The notes under the pieces are model-generated. The model made no database searches and was not told where the DNA came from. It saw only the letters and a program-made list of their open reading frames with translations. From Rhypophila decipiens (Eukaryota; Ascomycota; Sordariomycetes; Sordariales; Naviculisporaceae): a DNA stretch of 64,000 nucleotides. Both the position numbers and the translations under genes were made by a program. The stretch lies in NCBI GenBank assembly GCA_033297075.1, contig MU858073.1, forward strand, positions 124,001 to 188,000, given 5' to 3'. Positions within the stretch are counted from its first letter, which is position 1. Each line of letters begins with the position of its first letter. Shown here piece after piece: positions 38,903-50,524 of the stretch.

Positions 38903-40213
38903 TCACAACTTCTTTTCCCGCCTTGGGAACGGTGCCCTAGCATACTGACTAGGCCAGGCGACCTTGACGCCCAACTCATCAGCGGCCCGGAGCACAAACT
39001 CGGGCTCTCTCAAAAACTGCCTCGCCACAAGCACCAGATCCGCCTTGGGGGTTCTACCCTCCCCGGTCTGGACAACATCCCTCGCCATCTCGGCGTTGGT
39101 AATCATGCCCACACCGCCGATGATCATCTTTTCCAGCTTGCCTGCCTTCCTCAAAGCCTCGCGGATCCGGCCGGCAATATCGAGCTGATAATACGGGTGG
39201 ATCTTGATTTGCTGCTTTTCGTTATTGCCCCCGGAAGAAACGTCCAGGACGTCGACCCCGAGGTCGGCGAGGACAAGAGCGAGCTTGGTGCTCTCCTCTT
39301 CTGTCCAGCCCGGTTGGGATTCTTGCCATTCCATCCACTCTGTCGCGCTGATTCGCACAAACAGCGGCATGGTCTCGGGGATAACGCTCCGCACGGCCTG
39401 GACGGTTTCGACCAGGAGCCGTGTGCGGTTCTCAAAGGAGCCGCCGTACTTGTCTGTTCGCTGGTTCGAGATGGGGGAGAGGAACTCGCTGATGAGGTAC
39501 CCGTGCGCGCCGTGGATTTCGATCGTGTCGACCCCGATTTCGACTGCCCTCTTGGCAGCGTCTTTGAATCCCTGGACGAGTTGCTCGATTTGGGAGAGGG
39601 TCATTTCCTTGGGGACGACGTAGCCGTCGTCGGAGTAAGGGATGGGGGAAGGTCCCCAGACGTTGTCGGGCCAGCCGCCTTGCTCGGGGGTTGCGACCTT
39701 GGACCAGGTCCAGGACTTGATGCCCATTCCCAAGCCGGAGAGGACACTGGCCTTGCGGCCTGCGTGGGCGAGTTGGATTCCTACTTTTTGGTTCTGCGAG
39801 TGGATGTACTGGACGATGCGCTTCAGGGGGGCGATCTGGGAGTCCTGCCAGAGACCGGAGTCTTCGGGGGAGATCCTGCCGTTTGCCAGCACGGCGGTGG
39901 CTTCCACTATGGTCAGGGCTGCTCCGCGCTGGGCGAAAGAGCCCAGGTGGACGAGGTGCCAGTCTGTCAGGTGCCCTTCGTCGGCGGAGTAGGTGCACAT
40001 TGGTGATACGACGAAGCGGTTCTGGAGTTCTAGGGAGCGGATCTTGAGGGGGGTGAATAGGGTGGGGATAACCTCTGAGGAGGCGGAGGAGGAAGAGTCG
40101 CCATTTGCAGTGTTGGATGGGGGGAGAGCTGTTCCTGCTGGGGGGTTCTGGGCAGGAGTATAATAGGGTGTATTGGCGGCTGGGTTTGTTGGGTTTTTGG
40201 CGTGGAAGGGCAT
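38903..40213 (-). CDS. Old Yellow Enzyme family NADPH:flavin oxidoreductase (YqjM-like class)
   Basis: One exon, 436 residues. After a disordered Pro/Ser-rich leader of about 48 residues the FMN-binding TIM barrel starts at PTLFTPLKIRSLELQNRFVV. The motif SPMCTYSADEGHLTDWH has Cys73 and Tyr75, typical of the YqjM/thermophilic-like class. Further FMN and active-site motifs are GIQLAHAGRKAS (His150), IEIHGAHGYLISEFLSP (His234, His237) and DKYGGSFENR. The C-terminus has the phosphate-binding MIIGGVGMI and ADLVLVARQFLREPEF. Such enzymes reduce activated C=C bonds of enals, enones and similar compounds using NAD(P)H. The physiological substrate is unknown. The leader has no clear targeting signal. 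No biosynthetic cluster surrounds it. Confidence 0.95.
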   Translation of the reverse strand: MPFHAKNPTNPAANTPYYTPAQNPPAGTALPPSNTANGDSSSSASSEVIPTLFTPLKIRSLELQNRFVVSPMCTYSADEGHLTDWHLVHLGSFAQRGAALTIVEATAVLANGRISPEDSGLWQDSQIAPLKRIVQYIHSQNQKVGIQLAHAGRKASVLSGLGMGIKSWTWSKVATPEQGGWPDNVWGPSPIPYSDDGYVVPKEMTLSQIEQLVQGFKDAAKRAVEIGVDTIEIHGAHGYLISEFLSPISNQRTDKYGGSFENRTRLLVETVQAVRSVIPETMPLFVRISATEWMEWQESQPGWTEEESTKLALVLADLGVDVLDVSSGGNNEKQQIKIHPYYQLDIAGRIREALRKAGKLEKMIIGGVGMITNAEMARDVVQTGEGRTPKADLVLVARQFLREPEFVLRAADELGVKVAWPSQYARAPFPRREKKL

Positions 40214-40984
40214 TTTGAGGTTGTCTTGGTGGATGAGATTTGTTGATAGGTGAGGTGGGATTAAGGTGCTTATCGCGCCGTTAGACTTGGAAGTATGAGT
40301 AAGAACCGGTGAGTGATGATGATGATGATGAGAGTCAACCGATTATCAACACCAAGACGGGGAGAGCTTTTATATAATCTTCTACGGCCAACTAAGGCAT
40401 GTAAGTGAGTGGATAGCGTCCTGACTAACTGACTGACCCCATCGAAGGTAGTATTTTTCCATATCCACAAGCGATCAAGGAATTTTTTCTTGGGATTCGC
40501 CTTCCCCAGAGATAGAATCGATTCGAAATTGTGGTTCTCAACGACGACATTGGTATCCCGACCAATCATCATCGCCAGTCTGCGGGTATGTAACGGTCAC
40601 AGATCTATGCGGAGTTTGGTGCACCTCGGCACGGTAGTATGGATTGAGAAGGACCGCCCCATGCCGTAGCGTATGCTTTGATGTATGCTTATCAACTGCG
40701 GAACATCTTTGCTGAGTCCGAAGCCAACATGCTCGCACTTGAGCTGCTATTTGTCAATTGCTCGGGCGTCGGCGTCATTAAGCCGTGTAACGGCCAGGCC
40801 GTTGGAAATCTCGCTCAGTGGGCGAGCAGGGCCAGGAGGCGAGTTATCCCCGGGGCAGTTTCGGGTCTTGACATCATATGGCGATTTATAAGCAGAGGCG
40901 GCGGGCGGGCTTGGTGATTGACCTGCTCCGTAACCTCGCCCAAAGGCTCCACAGCTTCGGCTTGATGGGATCCGGACTAACTTA

Positions 40985-41021
40985 GGGCGTGATTCTTTCC
41001 CTGGAAAATCGACGTGGAAAT
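40985..41021 (+). repeat. Left terminal inverted repeat of the MITE
   Basis: 37 bp pairing with 41307-41345 in inverted orientation; the outermost 15 bp are identical. Confidence 0.85.
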
Positions 41022-41306
41022 ACATCGGCTGGAAAAACGCACTGGCCAACTGTAGTTGGTTGTGGGCCTCTTGGCTGCCAAGAGGTTTTCCAGAGTACCG
41101 CCCTGGGGCCAAGGAGGTAGGTAAAGTTTTCCGTGGAAAACTAGCTCCACAACAGCGTTTTGAACCAATAGAAATGCGTGCACATCATGTGATCCGCTCC
41201 GCAACCTTTCCGAGCAAAAAAGGTACATCGAGCAACCAGGAAAAAGGTACTTTCAGCCAATTGACCATTTCTTGGCCATTTTTATGGGCCTCTTCAATGT
41301 ACCTCC

Positions 41307-41345
41307 ATTTCCACGTCCAATTTTCCAGGCGAAAGAATCACGCCC
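41307..41345 (-). repeat. Right terminal inverted repeat of the MITE
   Basis: 39 bp inverted copy of 40985-41021, with one extra G after the first 15 bp and TG in place of C before GACGTGGAAAT. Confidence 0.85.
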
Positions 41346-41411
41346 TAAAAGATCGGTACCTGGTCCCGCGATCTTGGGCCTCCTAGGACTAATCAGAGAT
41401 CATCCCGAGTC

Positions 41412-41438
41412 AATATTGATCCCGGTAGGATCAATATT
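41412..41438. repeat. Perfect 11-bp inverted repeat (hairpin)
   Basis: AATATTGATCC, a 5-nt loop (CGGTA), and GGATCAATATT. It lies 65 bp beyond the right end of the MITE. No poly-T follows, so it is not a typical terminator. Confidence 0.8.
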
Positions 41439-43098
41439 ACTTGGTGAGAATCGTTTTTCAATTGAGAACTTCACGTCCTGCAGTCTTGCATTGAATTCTT
41501 CATATTCAGCACGGCCCAATCCAAGACCGAGTTCAACTCTGGGGTCAGCGGCCAGGATATCGTTTCGTCTCTTCAACGCTTCACATCAGAAAAGGGCACC
41601 AGTCAGAAAGGGGTAAGTTATCCAAGCCAGAACCCTGCCAGTGGTGTCTGTGCTGCGGAAAACCATCCCGTCCACATCGTCACCCATCCCATCTTTCTTC
41701 ATACAGTACTCCGGATCGTGATGGTGTTTTGCAGGCGGCGTCGACGGCACAGTTCCCACAGACAATCGAGAGCTCAAGGTGATGGCCCAATACGAGAGCT
41801 CTATCACAAAAGACCCCTCACGGTGATGCAAAAGCTGCTACAGCTTCCCGTGCAGCCAAAACCCCCAACAGATCACACAGCATCCAGACCAGCATGAAAG
41901 CGCGACCGAGAGGTGATGGATCATCCAAAACATCTTCTTCAGCTCAATCTGCCAAGGAAGGTGATCTGTGAAGAAAGATGCAGGTACGAGAAAGGGATGT
42001 GAGATGAAGATGCTCCGTGTCTACACGTATGAACCGTGCAGTGCAGTGCATACAACCTCACTTTATACGCAATTGGTTCAATCTGGACATCTTGAAGATC
42101 TGTCTTACTATACTTTCCAGTGCAGAGCCTCAACAATGAAAACGAAACAATCTGCAAAGGGATCATCAACGGACATTTTGTTGAATGATCAACCCGGGCG
42201 ATCACAATGCCGCACCTGCCAGAATGACAGCTGCTCTGTTTATTGAATTGAAACTGTTTTGGAGATCAGAAACAATGAATCCATGGAGGGCTCCTGATTC
42301 TTAACAAAAGAAATCCTATAGGAGGCTTTTCTCTGTTTCAAACGTCTGGGCCAGGTTTTGAAGTCTCGGTCGAAGAGGGGAGACGGGATAAGAAACGGGC
42401 CAACAAGCATGATTCTTCATCCCGGGCACAAAAAGACTCCAGAAGCTGTGATGAGGAGGGGGTTTCCAGGGGCCGGTTCCAAGCGGTGTTTCTAAATCTG
42501 ACAAGCGGGAGAGAAAATGTGGGGCACGTCACTTCAAGACCGGTCACTGGACTTCAGACGGAGAAGCTTCTTCACCTCACTGGCAAGTGTCAAGGGCATG
42601 AAACGGAACCCTCTTGCCCGCATTCAACCACAAGACCCCAGAGCCAAGTGGAGAGGCAGAATGGCCCCGATGCACAAGTTTGAGATAGCGGCACCTCGTC
42701 TCGTCTTTTTGTGCCTATCAGCGTCACTTCGCTTCTTGCCGAGCTAGCAGTCTGGGGGGGCTTGCTATTTCCAACCCCTGGAGGCAGGTGGACCTCGAGC
42801 TTGTCTAGGCCATGAAACCTTGGGGTGTCGTTGCCGGTCCATCGCTCACAGCGATGGATGCAAGTGACTTACTTGCCAGTGATCCAGGATTGCGGTTGAC
42901 TGGTTCCGAATATAATATATTATACATTGATGAGCAGCTCCCGGCTGTCACTTTCCTCTTGAGCTCCTTGGTCTTGACCGACATTCCATATTGTGAGCAA
43001 CATCAACGATTTCATGAGTATTGTCAACATCAACACACAATAAACAACAACATATCCACTTCAGGCAAGCAGCTTGAGAAGACAAAAGAACAACAATC

Positions 43099-44283
43099 AT
43101 GAACATGAGACCGCCCCGGAGAGAGAGGTCGGCTCGCCGATGGTAGGTCAATTCCTTTTTCCCGAGCGGGAAATAGTAGAAAGATACGCGTAGAACAAGT
43201 CGCTGACCCAAGTTCCGTAACAGCGACGTGCCGGGATCCGATATGGTCAAGGTATTGGTGGGCAAAGAACAAAAAGAATTCGAGTTAAAAAGGAAACCAC
43301 TTGCTGCCTGCAGCATCTTTTTTCGTGAGAGTCTCGCCAAAATACAACCGACGACCGGCCTCCCGACACCGCCATCCTCAGCAGCATCCTCCGCATCCGG
43401 AGCTTCCATGTCCTCGGGGACGACATACGAAGGCGAAGACGACACAGAACAAGTATTATGGCTTCCTACCGAGTCCCCCGAAGTATTCGAGCTCTTTGTG
43501 CTCTGGCTCTACCGTCGCCAGAAATTCTACACCTTTATCGATCGCGCCGTCCAGAGTGTGTCGCCCGACGCGGCCTACTGCCGACTACCAAACCTCCAGA
43601 CAGACAGCTATAGACGTGCTCTTAGGTGGAACCTCGTCCGTCTACACCTCTTTGCCGAGTTGATCGACCTCCCGGTACTTCAGGACATCACCATGGACGC
43701 CCTACAAGACATGTATCTCCGTTGTGACTGGGCCGTCTCACCGGGCTTCATGATCTTTCTGTATAGAGATTACGACCAGCAACATGCCATCCGCCTTCGC
43801 AAGTGGGCCATTGCCATGCTGGCCTGGACCCTCCACGGTGCCGATCGGGAAAAGTCCAACGCGAGCCATTTTGAGCGGTTATTTGCCATTTACCCTGCCA
43901 TGCACAAAGACTATCACACTCATCTTTCCAAGATGACTGCAAGCAATGCCGACGTGTGCATCAAGAATCCTCAGCTCCGTCTGCCGCTCAATAGGCTACG
44001 GAATGAAGAGAGATTCTTTGGATTCCGGCAGTGTTCGTTTCACAGCCACCGAGCCGTCGTTGGCGAGGGTATCTGCCCGCATGTCTTTGCCCATTCAGCA
44101 CCACTCATGACGGGAGGCAGCCGTTCTCGTTCACCCAAGACAAAAACCCACCAACGAAAAGACTCTGAGCCCGAGACTTTATCTGATGTGGAGCGGGACC
44201 AGAAGAAGGAGCAAGAGCAGCACGAGGGTATCATCTCTCCTGTTGGTGATCTTACTGAGACGTCTTTTCTTGATCTGTCATGA
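43099..44283 (+). CDS. BTB/POZ-domain protein of unknown function
   Basis: Exons 43099-43142 and 43224-44283, with an 81-nt intron, give 367 residues. The short first exon encodes MNMRPPRRERSARR and joins in phase to CDVPGSDMVKVLVGKEQ. The BTB fold spans about 18-180: VKVLVGKEQKEFELKRKPLA and CSIFFRESL, then a low-complexity Ser/Pro insert (TPPSSAASSASGASMSS), then VLWLPTESPEVFELFVLWLY. A helical region follows (about 130-300), and a C-terminal Ser/Lys/Glu-rich tail (SRSRSPKTKTHQRKDSEPE). Fungal BTB proteins of this build lack kelch, zinc-finger or MATH partners. BTB domains mediate dimerisation or binding to cullin-3, but this one has no visible effector domain. Exon 1 is supported by the phase match and splice sites only; a second ATG lies at 43105. 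Confidence 0.85.
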
Positions 44284-46051
44284 AGCATCAACCACGGACC
44301 ATACATGTACTGACTCAGTTCATGGCTTCTCATTCAATGATTTGGGAGGTCTGAGTCACTTCACCTTGTTCACTTACAATTTCATCTGAGATGAATAAGC
44401 GCCGCCTCACTTTAAAAAGCGGTCAAGAGAACGGAGAGAAATACCACCCTCTTCAACATCTCGCGATGCTCACTACCGACCATCTCGGCGCACAGCCGTC
44501 AACATCATGGGCTAGAACCCGGTCATTATATCTCATGCCACTCTAATGAAGGCATGACACTGACCAGCTCCAAACATCCATCACCTAAACTCCAGACTCA
44601 GCGTCTACCTACCTAGCCAGCCAGCTACTTTTTCCCGAACATGAGACACAAGGAGATCCAAACAAACTGGATACTCACCACAGTAGACAGGGCATCAAAA
44701 TGACCCATCTACCTACAATTCTCTTTCTTGTACATCCCACCCGGGACTTGGTACATTTTTTCCATCCGTTATGTTTTAGCCAGAAGAATGAAATCAGAGA
44801 GGAGACATCCCGGTCAGAATAGATTACTAGCATACCCTACCTACCTACTTAGATACCCACCATTATTAATACCACATTATATTCCTTCAACCTTTCTCCT
44901 TTCCAACTTGATTGATGTATCAAGTGTATTCCCGCTTGCGATGTCAATCTTTCGGTTACCACACACACAGCCCTGCTTGCTTGTAGGACAAGCTCCCGCT
45001 CGGTCAGAACGTCAAACGGTTAACAACAGCCAGCCAGCAAACATGCACCCATATTTCATCATGCATGGTGCACCCATACTGTATCATGCATGTTGCACTG
45101 CAATTTTAGCCTCTGGGGAGGGCATGCCGTCCTGGTCAGGTCAGGTCAGTCAGCTTGCTGCCTTATTCACACACACGCCCACACACGCACACACTCATAA
45201 AAACCACGGAAATTCAACTACGTGTGAGAAGAAAAGAATCGACAACGGAAGGCTACGTACAACAGGTTGGGCACCCTATACCGACGACACTTTACTTATC
45301 CATCTTGGTTCAACATCGTTATGAAAATTTCCAGGCGGGTTTCATTAATGTACTACATGTAATTGGTTCATCACACCCATCTAAGAAGAAGAAGACTAGA
45401 CTGGCCGCTGCTATCATTCATTCCATTCAGTGATTACGACTAATACATTAATAGGTTTCATGTTGGAGAATTTATTAATTACCAAAAGAATCGGACCTTG
45501 CTTGACTTTCCGTTCCGTTCTGTGCTCTGTTCCCATGTCGTTTTATTAAGCTTACTGTTCTGCCGTTGTAGTAAATGTTGTCGCCGTACAACAAGAATAC
45601 CTCCCGGTCACCTTACTCTCTGATCCGCAAACTGAATGTACAGTAGGATCTGAGGCAAAGGAGGCCTTCTACCAAAAAAAGTAAATAATCCTGTAATTTT
45701 GTCAGAAGCAAGGACACAACTAGATAGCTGGAAAGGACCGAGACATATCACCGCCAGCGCCTCGACAAGACCCTTCGGTAATCTCATCCCATTCGATGCC
45801 ATGGGCAATAAGCTGGTTATGAGCAGAGGAAACTCCCAGTCAAATTCTTTTATAATACTAATTCGGAATCACCTTTCTGTCTCTCTCTCCCCTTATTTTC
45901 CGGGGACTCTGTCATATGCATATCCATGATGATCTGTAAGCAAGAAGCATGGAAAAATCTCGCCCAGCCTCTAAACGAAACAAGACCCTTCCCCAGGTCA
46001 CCACGGCCATAGCCCTCGAGTGGCACGTAAAGTATTCTCCTCGAAATCGTC
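44284..46051. other. Intergenic (1.8 kb) between convergent BTB and peptidase genes
   Basis: AT-rich with TACC runs (near 44606-44620 and 44838-44850), a CA-rich simple stretch near 45170-45200, and a 25-bp tandem duplication listed separately. No gene is supportable. Confidence 0.5.
45043..45092. repeat. Tandem duplication of 25 bp
   Basis: Two adjacent 25-bp units, 45043-45067 and 45068-45092, agree at 21 of 25 positions; both end in ATCATGCATG. Confidence 0.75.
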
Positions 46052-47072
46052 CTAATTCCCCGCCCCCTTGGCAGGTTTAGAAAGCTGCCCCTTCCTAGCC
46101 AACTCACTCTCCACAAGCGACCTAACAAGCTGAATGACCAGCTCCTTCCCATTGGCAATCTGCTGCTCGGCACAATCAGAAGGCACATGCAGAAACACCA
46201 CCTTCCTCGGCTGCTTCACCTTGTGCAAATGCGCCAGGCTAGAAAAGTAAATAAAGTCGCACAGATACCTCCCCGCATCCTCCGAGACTCTCAGTTCGAG
46301 GTTATCCTACCAGTACCCCTTTGTCAGCACGCACAACTACACTCATCGAATAGAAAGAAAAGAAGGAACGAGAACAACAAACCGGACTATGACCCCTCCA
46401 CCGAACCAACACATCATCCAGATCAAAATCCGTCAACAGTTCCGCCGGCTCACCATCCCAGACCCACTTCTTGCCTTCCCTCAGTCGACGATCTTGGTCC
46501 CTGAGAAATTCCCCGTCGACATCTTTCATGGCGTATCCGTCTCGATGGCCCCGCCTCTCGACAGAGTAGACCAGCTTGGGGCCTGCCATGCCGATGTGGA
46601 TGGCGTAGTCGATCTTGGCTGGGGGCGTGTTTTCGTCGTCTGTGCTGCTGCCGTCGAGATTCCATAGTTTGGGGACTAAAGCCCGGACGGTCTGGTAGTT
46701 CACTCGTATGGCTTCGGGGTGGACCAAGAGCCGGACTGGGGGCAGGGTGTGTGACACGGCGGAGCCTGCTGCAGAGGAGGGACCTTTGGTCTTTGGGCGG
46801 ACGGGGGGTAGGTATTTGGGTAGTTGGCGGGCGATTTCCCACGAGGGGTTGACTGGGTAGTCTACCTTGAAGGGCTAGATTTGTAGTTAAAAAAGTGAGG
46901 TTGTTAGTCGGCGCTGGCTGGAGCTGTCCAAGATGTGTAGCTTGTGTTATGATGTCGGTGAGATTTGAGTTGGGTTGTGAGCTGCACAATGAGACTTTGA
47001 CTTGGAATAAACACTTACACCGAACCCAGTGATCAGCACGGTGATCTCCTCATTGTTGGAGGTGGAACCCAT
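46052..47072 (-). CDS. Pyroglutamyl-peptidase I-like cysteine peptidase (family C15)
   Basis: Three exons, 47072-47019, 46874-46383 and 46306-46052, with introns of 144 and 76 nt, give 266 residues. Intron 1 interrupts the N-terminal hallmark, ITGFG before it and PFKVDYPVNPSWE after it. The catalytic triad can be assigned: Glu124 (YSVERRGHRDGY), Cys198 (EDAGRYLCDFIYF) and His222 (VVFLHVPSD). The Cys-His spacing of 24 equals that of bacterial Pcp. The core is longer than bacterial enzymes because of inserts (for example WNLDGSSTDDENTPP). These enzymes remove N-terminal pyroglutamate in the cytosol. The second intron uses the less common donor GTTTGT, but the joined protein reads well. Confidence 0.9.
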
Positions 47073-48829
47073 TGTTTCTCGCTTCTATCGAGGCAACCTA
47101 TATGTGAATCCTGGACCTAGCCGATGTGTGAAGGCGGTGGACTGCCTGAGCACAGCTCTGGAAGCGTAGAAGTGATAGCTGATGATAAGGAGGCAACGGG
47201 GGCCCTTGCGGAAGTTGAGCGTGTGAGTCCTGATATATGAAATACAAAAGTGACAAAGGAGAAAGCCAAGTCACAACTCAGCAAACAGAAGCGAGTTGAC
47301 AGTTCTCAGCCAACTCGAATGTGGGATGGAGAGGAAAATTAAATACTTGAATGGAATTGCATCACAATTTCGAATGGTCTCGAACTGTGAAGTCAGTTAT
47401 ATAAGCTTTATGTAGGTCGCAGCGGGTCAGGCGGTTTATACATAAAGGAGGAGGACCAAGGCGGGTGCGGGGGAGGGGTTCAGCCGGCGCCAGCAGGAGG
47501 GCACATGTGCATGCATACAGCACATATCTACCTGGTAGGTATCTATCTCATAGCGTAACAAAAGGCGGAAAGTGTAGTCATCCGGCGAGACCAATCCATC
47601 GGTACCGCCATTCCTTCCCGAGACAAACCTGTGGCCGGATCCGGACCGGGACAGGGGGCGGCGTTTATAAGCGGCATTCACTCACGGCCTACTCGTTACG
47701 GAAGGTAGAACCCCCATGGTCATCTTTTGATGCTGTGTCATTACAGGGTGTTCTCTTGCATTTGTTGAACATACCGGCGTACTTTACTGGCATTAGTCGG
47801 TCTTTCTTCTTCTTCTTCTTCACCTGCAGTGCTATGGCAGCTGTAGGAACAGTTTGGCAGCCACTGATGGTAAAGGTGTATCCGAGGAAGGTCTTATCGT
47901 CAGGAGAAGGATTCGGTACAAGCCGATCGATCACTTTGTGAGATTATAAGCTGTCACATGGTTTTGTCAAATATGGAATATTTAGATCGCAGAGAATCCG
48001 CTGATATGAATATGTGATGCTTGAAGCCGTGGACTGTTCTCATGATAGATGTAGGTGCCAAGAACTAGCCCCCGAAAATAAACGGGCTCGAAGCGTAAGA
48101 TATGCTAGTTCTGCTCGATAGTCACTCAGCGAACTCACTCGTCATCAAACAAGCAAACCCCGAGGCATGTCATGATTCAAAAGGAGTTTCTATCAACTGA
48201 CGTGAAGCCTAGCCTTTTTCTTCTACATACCGAACGCTACACGAGACTCGAGAGAGAACGGGCGGCTTCGCTAGGCGCAGAGAAATCATGAGCGAATCGA
48301 AGAAAATGAACAGAAAATCAAAGAGTATTATCAAATGAGCTAAAGTGACAAAAGTGACAAGCTACGGCCGCGCAAGCTAATAGCAAACAGAAGCAAGACA
48401 TGAATAAAGAAAAAACTTGAAAAACTTTTGTTTATCATAATCATCAGATTGCCAGCCAATTTCCCCAGTCACAGGTTTCTCTTTTAATTTATATTTCTTC
48501 TTTCATGTCCTGGAGTGACCAAGATGCTTTTGCCGTCAAAACTAAAGAAATCATGGCTGCCTACCATCACGCAAATGTGTCGGTGCCAAGCGAGCAGAAG
48601 CCATCATTTCTTCTATAGTCATCGCATCTTGATCCTTCCCTTGAGCCTTTTTGGCCAGAATCTGGGAAGGATCCTTGTAATCCGACCGTTTAGTGCACCC
48701 GATATGCAGCGGACCATACTCATCAGCCTCGAGAGAAACGCCGTCATCATAACAGGCAGGGAGGCTGGCAAGCAGGTAACCACTATAAGGAAGCTCGAAT
48801 CCTTGAGAGTCTACCCAGGGCTGCCTTTT
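47073..48829. other. Intergenic (1.8 kb): peptidase promoter and AGM1 3' region
   Basis: Two minus-strand genes flank it. A (TTC)5-like run lies near 47805-47820. Open frames up to about 160 codons on the plus strand have no motif or splice support. Nothing else is recognisable. Confidence 0.5.
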
Positions 48830-50524
48830 CTAAACGCCGGTCCCGTGCCGCTCAATGATTCTCGCCACGCGGTCCGCGAGCTCGTTCGCCTCGGAGCGGG
48901 TCGCCGCCTCGGCGTACACACGGCACGCATTCTCTGTCCCGGAAGCACGGGCGAACGCGCGCGCGTCCTTGTATTTCCTCACCTCGCTGTCGATCTCATC
49001 CTGGGCGCCGTATGGCTTCGACAGGCGGCGCTCGGCATCTGTAGTCTCGAAGAGGTCCTTGTTCCCCACCTCGACACGGACGAGTCGGTTGGGCAGGTCT
49101 GCATACGTCATGGCCCAGTCGCGGAGTGTCCAGTTCTTGTGCGCCAGGATAACCTCCACCATCAGCATATCCGAAAGGGCGTCGCCTACGGTCTGGTTGA
49201 TCAGGGCAACAAAAGCAGACAGCGTATCCAGAGCATCCTTTTGAGCCGGTGATTGAGGCTCCGTGTTCTTGAATGCGGTGATAGCGTCGGGGGAGAACAG
49301 CACGGTGCCGTGGCCGTTGGCCTCAAAGTAGACACCGATATCAAAGGTCTGCGCGACATGATGCAGGTGCTTCACGCCAGTCGGAGTGCAGATAACATCC
49401 AGCTTGAGGTGCTGCGTGATGTAGTGGGTACTGGCGCCGTTGGCGTAAGCTGTTTGGACCACGCCAATGCGAATATAATCTTTCAGCCCAGCGCGCTCGA
49501 CTAGGTCGCCTAAGAAAGAGGCCGCCAGAGATGAGATCCGGTCTCCATCGAGCATGAAGAAACCGCTCTGCGGGTCAATCCAGTAGTAGATCAGACGATC
49601 GGCATCGCCATCAAAAGAGCAAGTTCTAACCCCTGTCTGGGGCTTCGGGTTGGGAGGAGCTCGCTGCTTGGTCTTTACAAAATCGGCGCCACACTAAACA
49701 AACCATTAGGACCCCGAGACAAGGTAGAGAAAGGGATCAGGAGGATTACATACGTCTAGGTTGAGGACCTCTGGCCGAAGGACATCATCATTAACGACCT
49801 TGACATCGAAGCCAAGCTCCTTGGGAAGATGCTTGAGGAACTCGTGCAGTTTCGGCCCACCAACGCCATTGGCACAATCAACTACAAGCTGGCCGCTAAT
49901 TCTTTTGCCCCGCATAGCCTTGACAAATGCTTTGGCGAGTTTATCATAGTATCCCGTCTCGCTGACCACCCCGTAACTTGATGGCAGGCCCTCGGTGTTG
50001 GTCGCACGTACGAGATAGTGCAGCTGTGGGGTGGTGAGGATCTTGTAATCGACGAGCTCCGTCCCGGTAGCCTCGAGAGCATCGGCAAGGGCTGAGGCCA
50101 GCTTGTGCCCAGAGGGACGGGTGTCACGGCCATAAATGACCTTGGCGGGCGACTTGAGGTCGATCTTTTGCATCTCGGCAAGCTTGTAGTACAGCTCGAC
50201 GAGCTGCTCATGGCTGGTGGCGTTGACCAAGGCGGTCGCCAGACTCTCCCACTCCTGCTCGAGCATCTCGCCCATGGGGTCGACGATCTTGACACCATTG
50301 TCCGCGGCGGGGTTGTGGCTGGCCGTGATCATGACACCGATCGCCTGGGAGTTGAGCTTGCGACTGCGGATCGAGGAGAGCAGGCCGACCCGGAAGGTGA
50401 CGCCCTCGAGGAGATCGGCCTTCATACGGAACCCCGCGGTCCCGTACTTGAAGACATGGCCCTCGACGATGGGATGTCTCTTGGAGGCCTCGAGGATCTG
50501 CTGGTATCGACCGTCGGAATCCAT
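48830..50524 (-). CDS. AGM1: Phosphoacetylglucosamine mutase (AGM1/PCM1)
   Basis: Exons 50524-49754 and 49693-48830, with a 60-nt intron (donor GTATGT, acceptor TTTAG), give 544 residues, the normal length. The phosphoserine loop is ITASHNP (Ser69). The metal-binding loop is DGDADR (285-290). The sugar-binding loop is EANGHG, and the phosphate-binding loop near the C-terminus is RASGTEN. The enzyme interconverts GlcNAc-6-phosphate and GlcNAc-1-phosphate, the step before UDP-GlcNAc, needed for chitin, N-glycans and GPI anchors. It is cytosolic and expected to be essential. It is divergent from MUS81 with 664 bp between the start codons. Confidence 0.97.

Larger units (their letters stand above)
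40985..41345. mobile_element. Non-autonomous DNA transposon (MITE) with terminal inverted repeats and TA target site
   Basis: A 361-bp element whose ends are inverted copies. The outer 15 bp (GGGCGTGATTCTTTC) are identical, followed by CCTGGAAAAT and GACGTGGAAAT in both ends, with only a 1-nt indel and a short mismatch between blocks (40985-41021 against 41345-41307). Both ends are flanked by TA (40983-40984 and 41346-41347), the target duplication of Tc1/mariner/pogo elements. It encodes no transposase. I do not recognise the terminal sequence as a named fungal family. Confidence 0.8.
40214..43098. other. Intergenic (2.9 kb) between the OYE and BTB genes, with a MITE
   Basis: Head-to-head genes. 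It holds a (GAT)5 run at 40315-40329, the TA-flanked MITE (40985-41345) and a perfect hairpin (41412-41438), listed separately. Bases 41440-43098 have no supportable gene; the last 100 bp are rich in CAACA-like sequence, as in a leader. Confidence 0.6.

Noticed and set aside
38897..40006. A 369-codon open frame on the plus strand opposite the OYE gene
   Set aside because: It is an antisense shadow of a high-confidence enzyme. Its composition (Asp, Leu, Val, Gly-rich) follows from codon bias of the opposite strand, and it has no family motif.
38903..47072. A secondary-metabolite cluster around the OYE gene
   Set aside because: Neighbours are a methyltransferase for proteins, a BTB protein and a peptidase. 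There is no synthase, cytochrome P450, transporter or pathway regulator.
48515..49252. A 245-codon plus-strand frame overlapping the 3' part of AGM1
   Set aside because: Its second half is antisense to AGM1 coding sequence and its first half has no motif or splice support.
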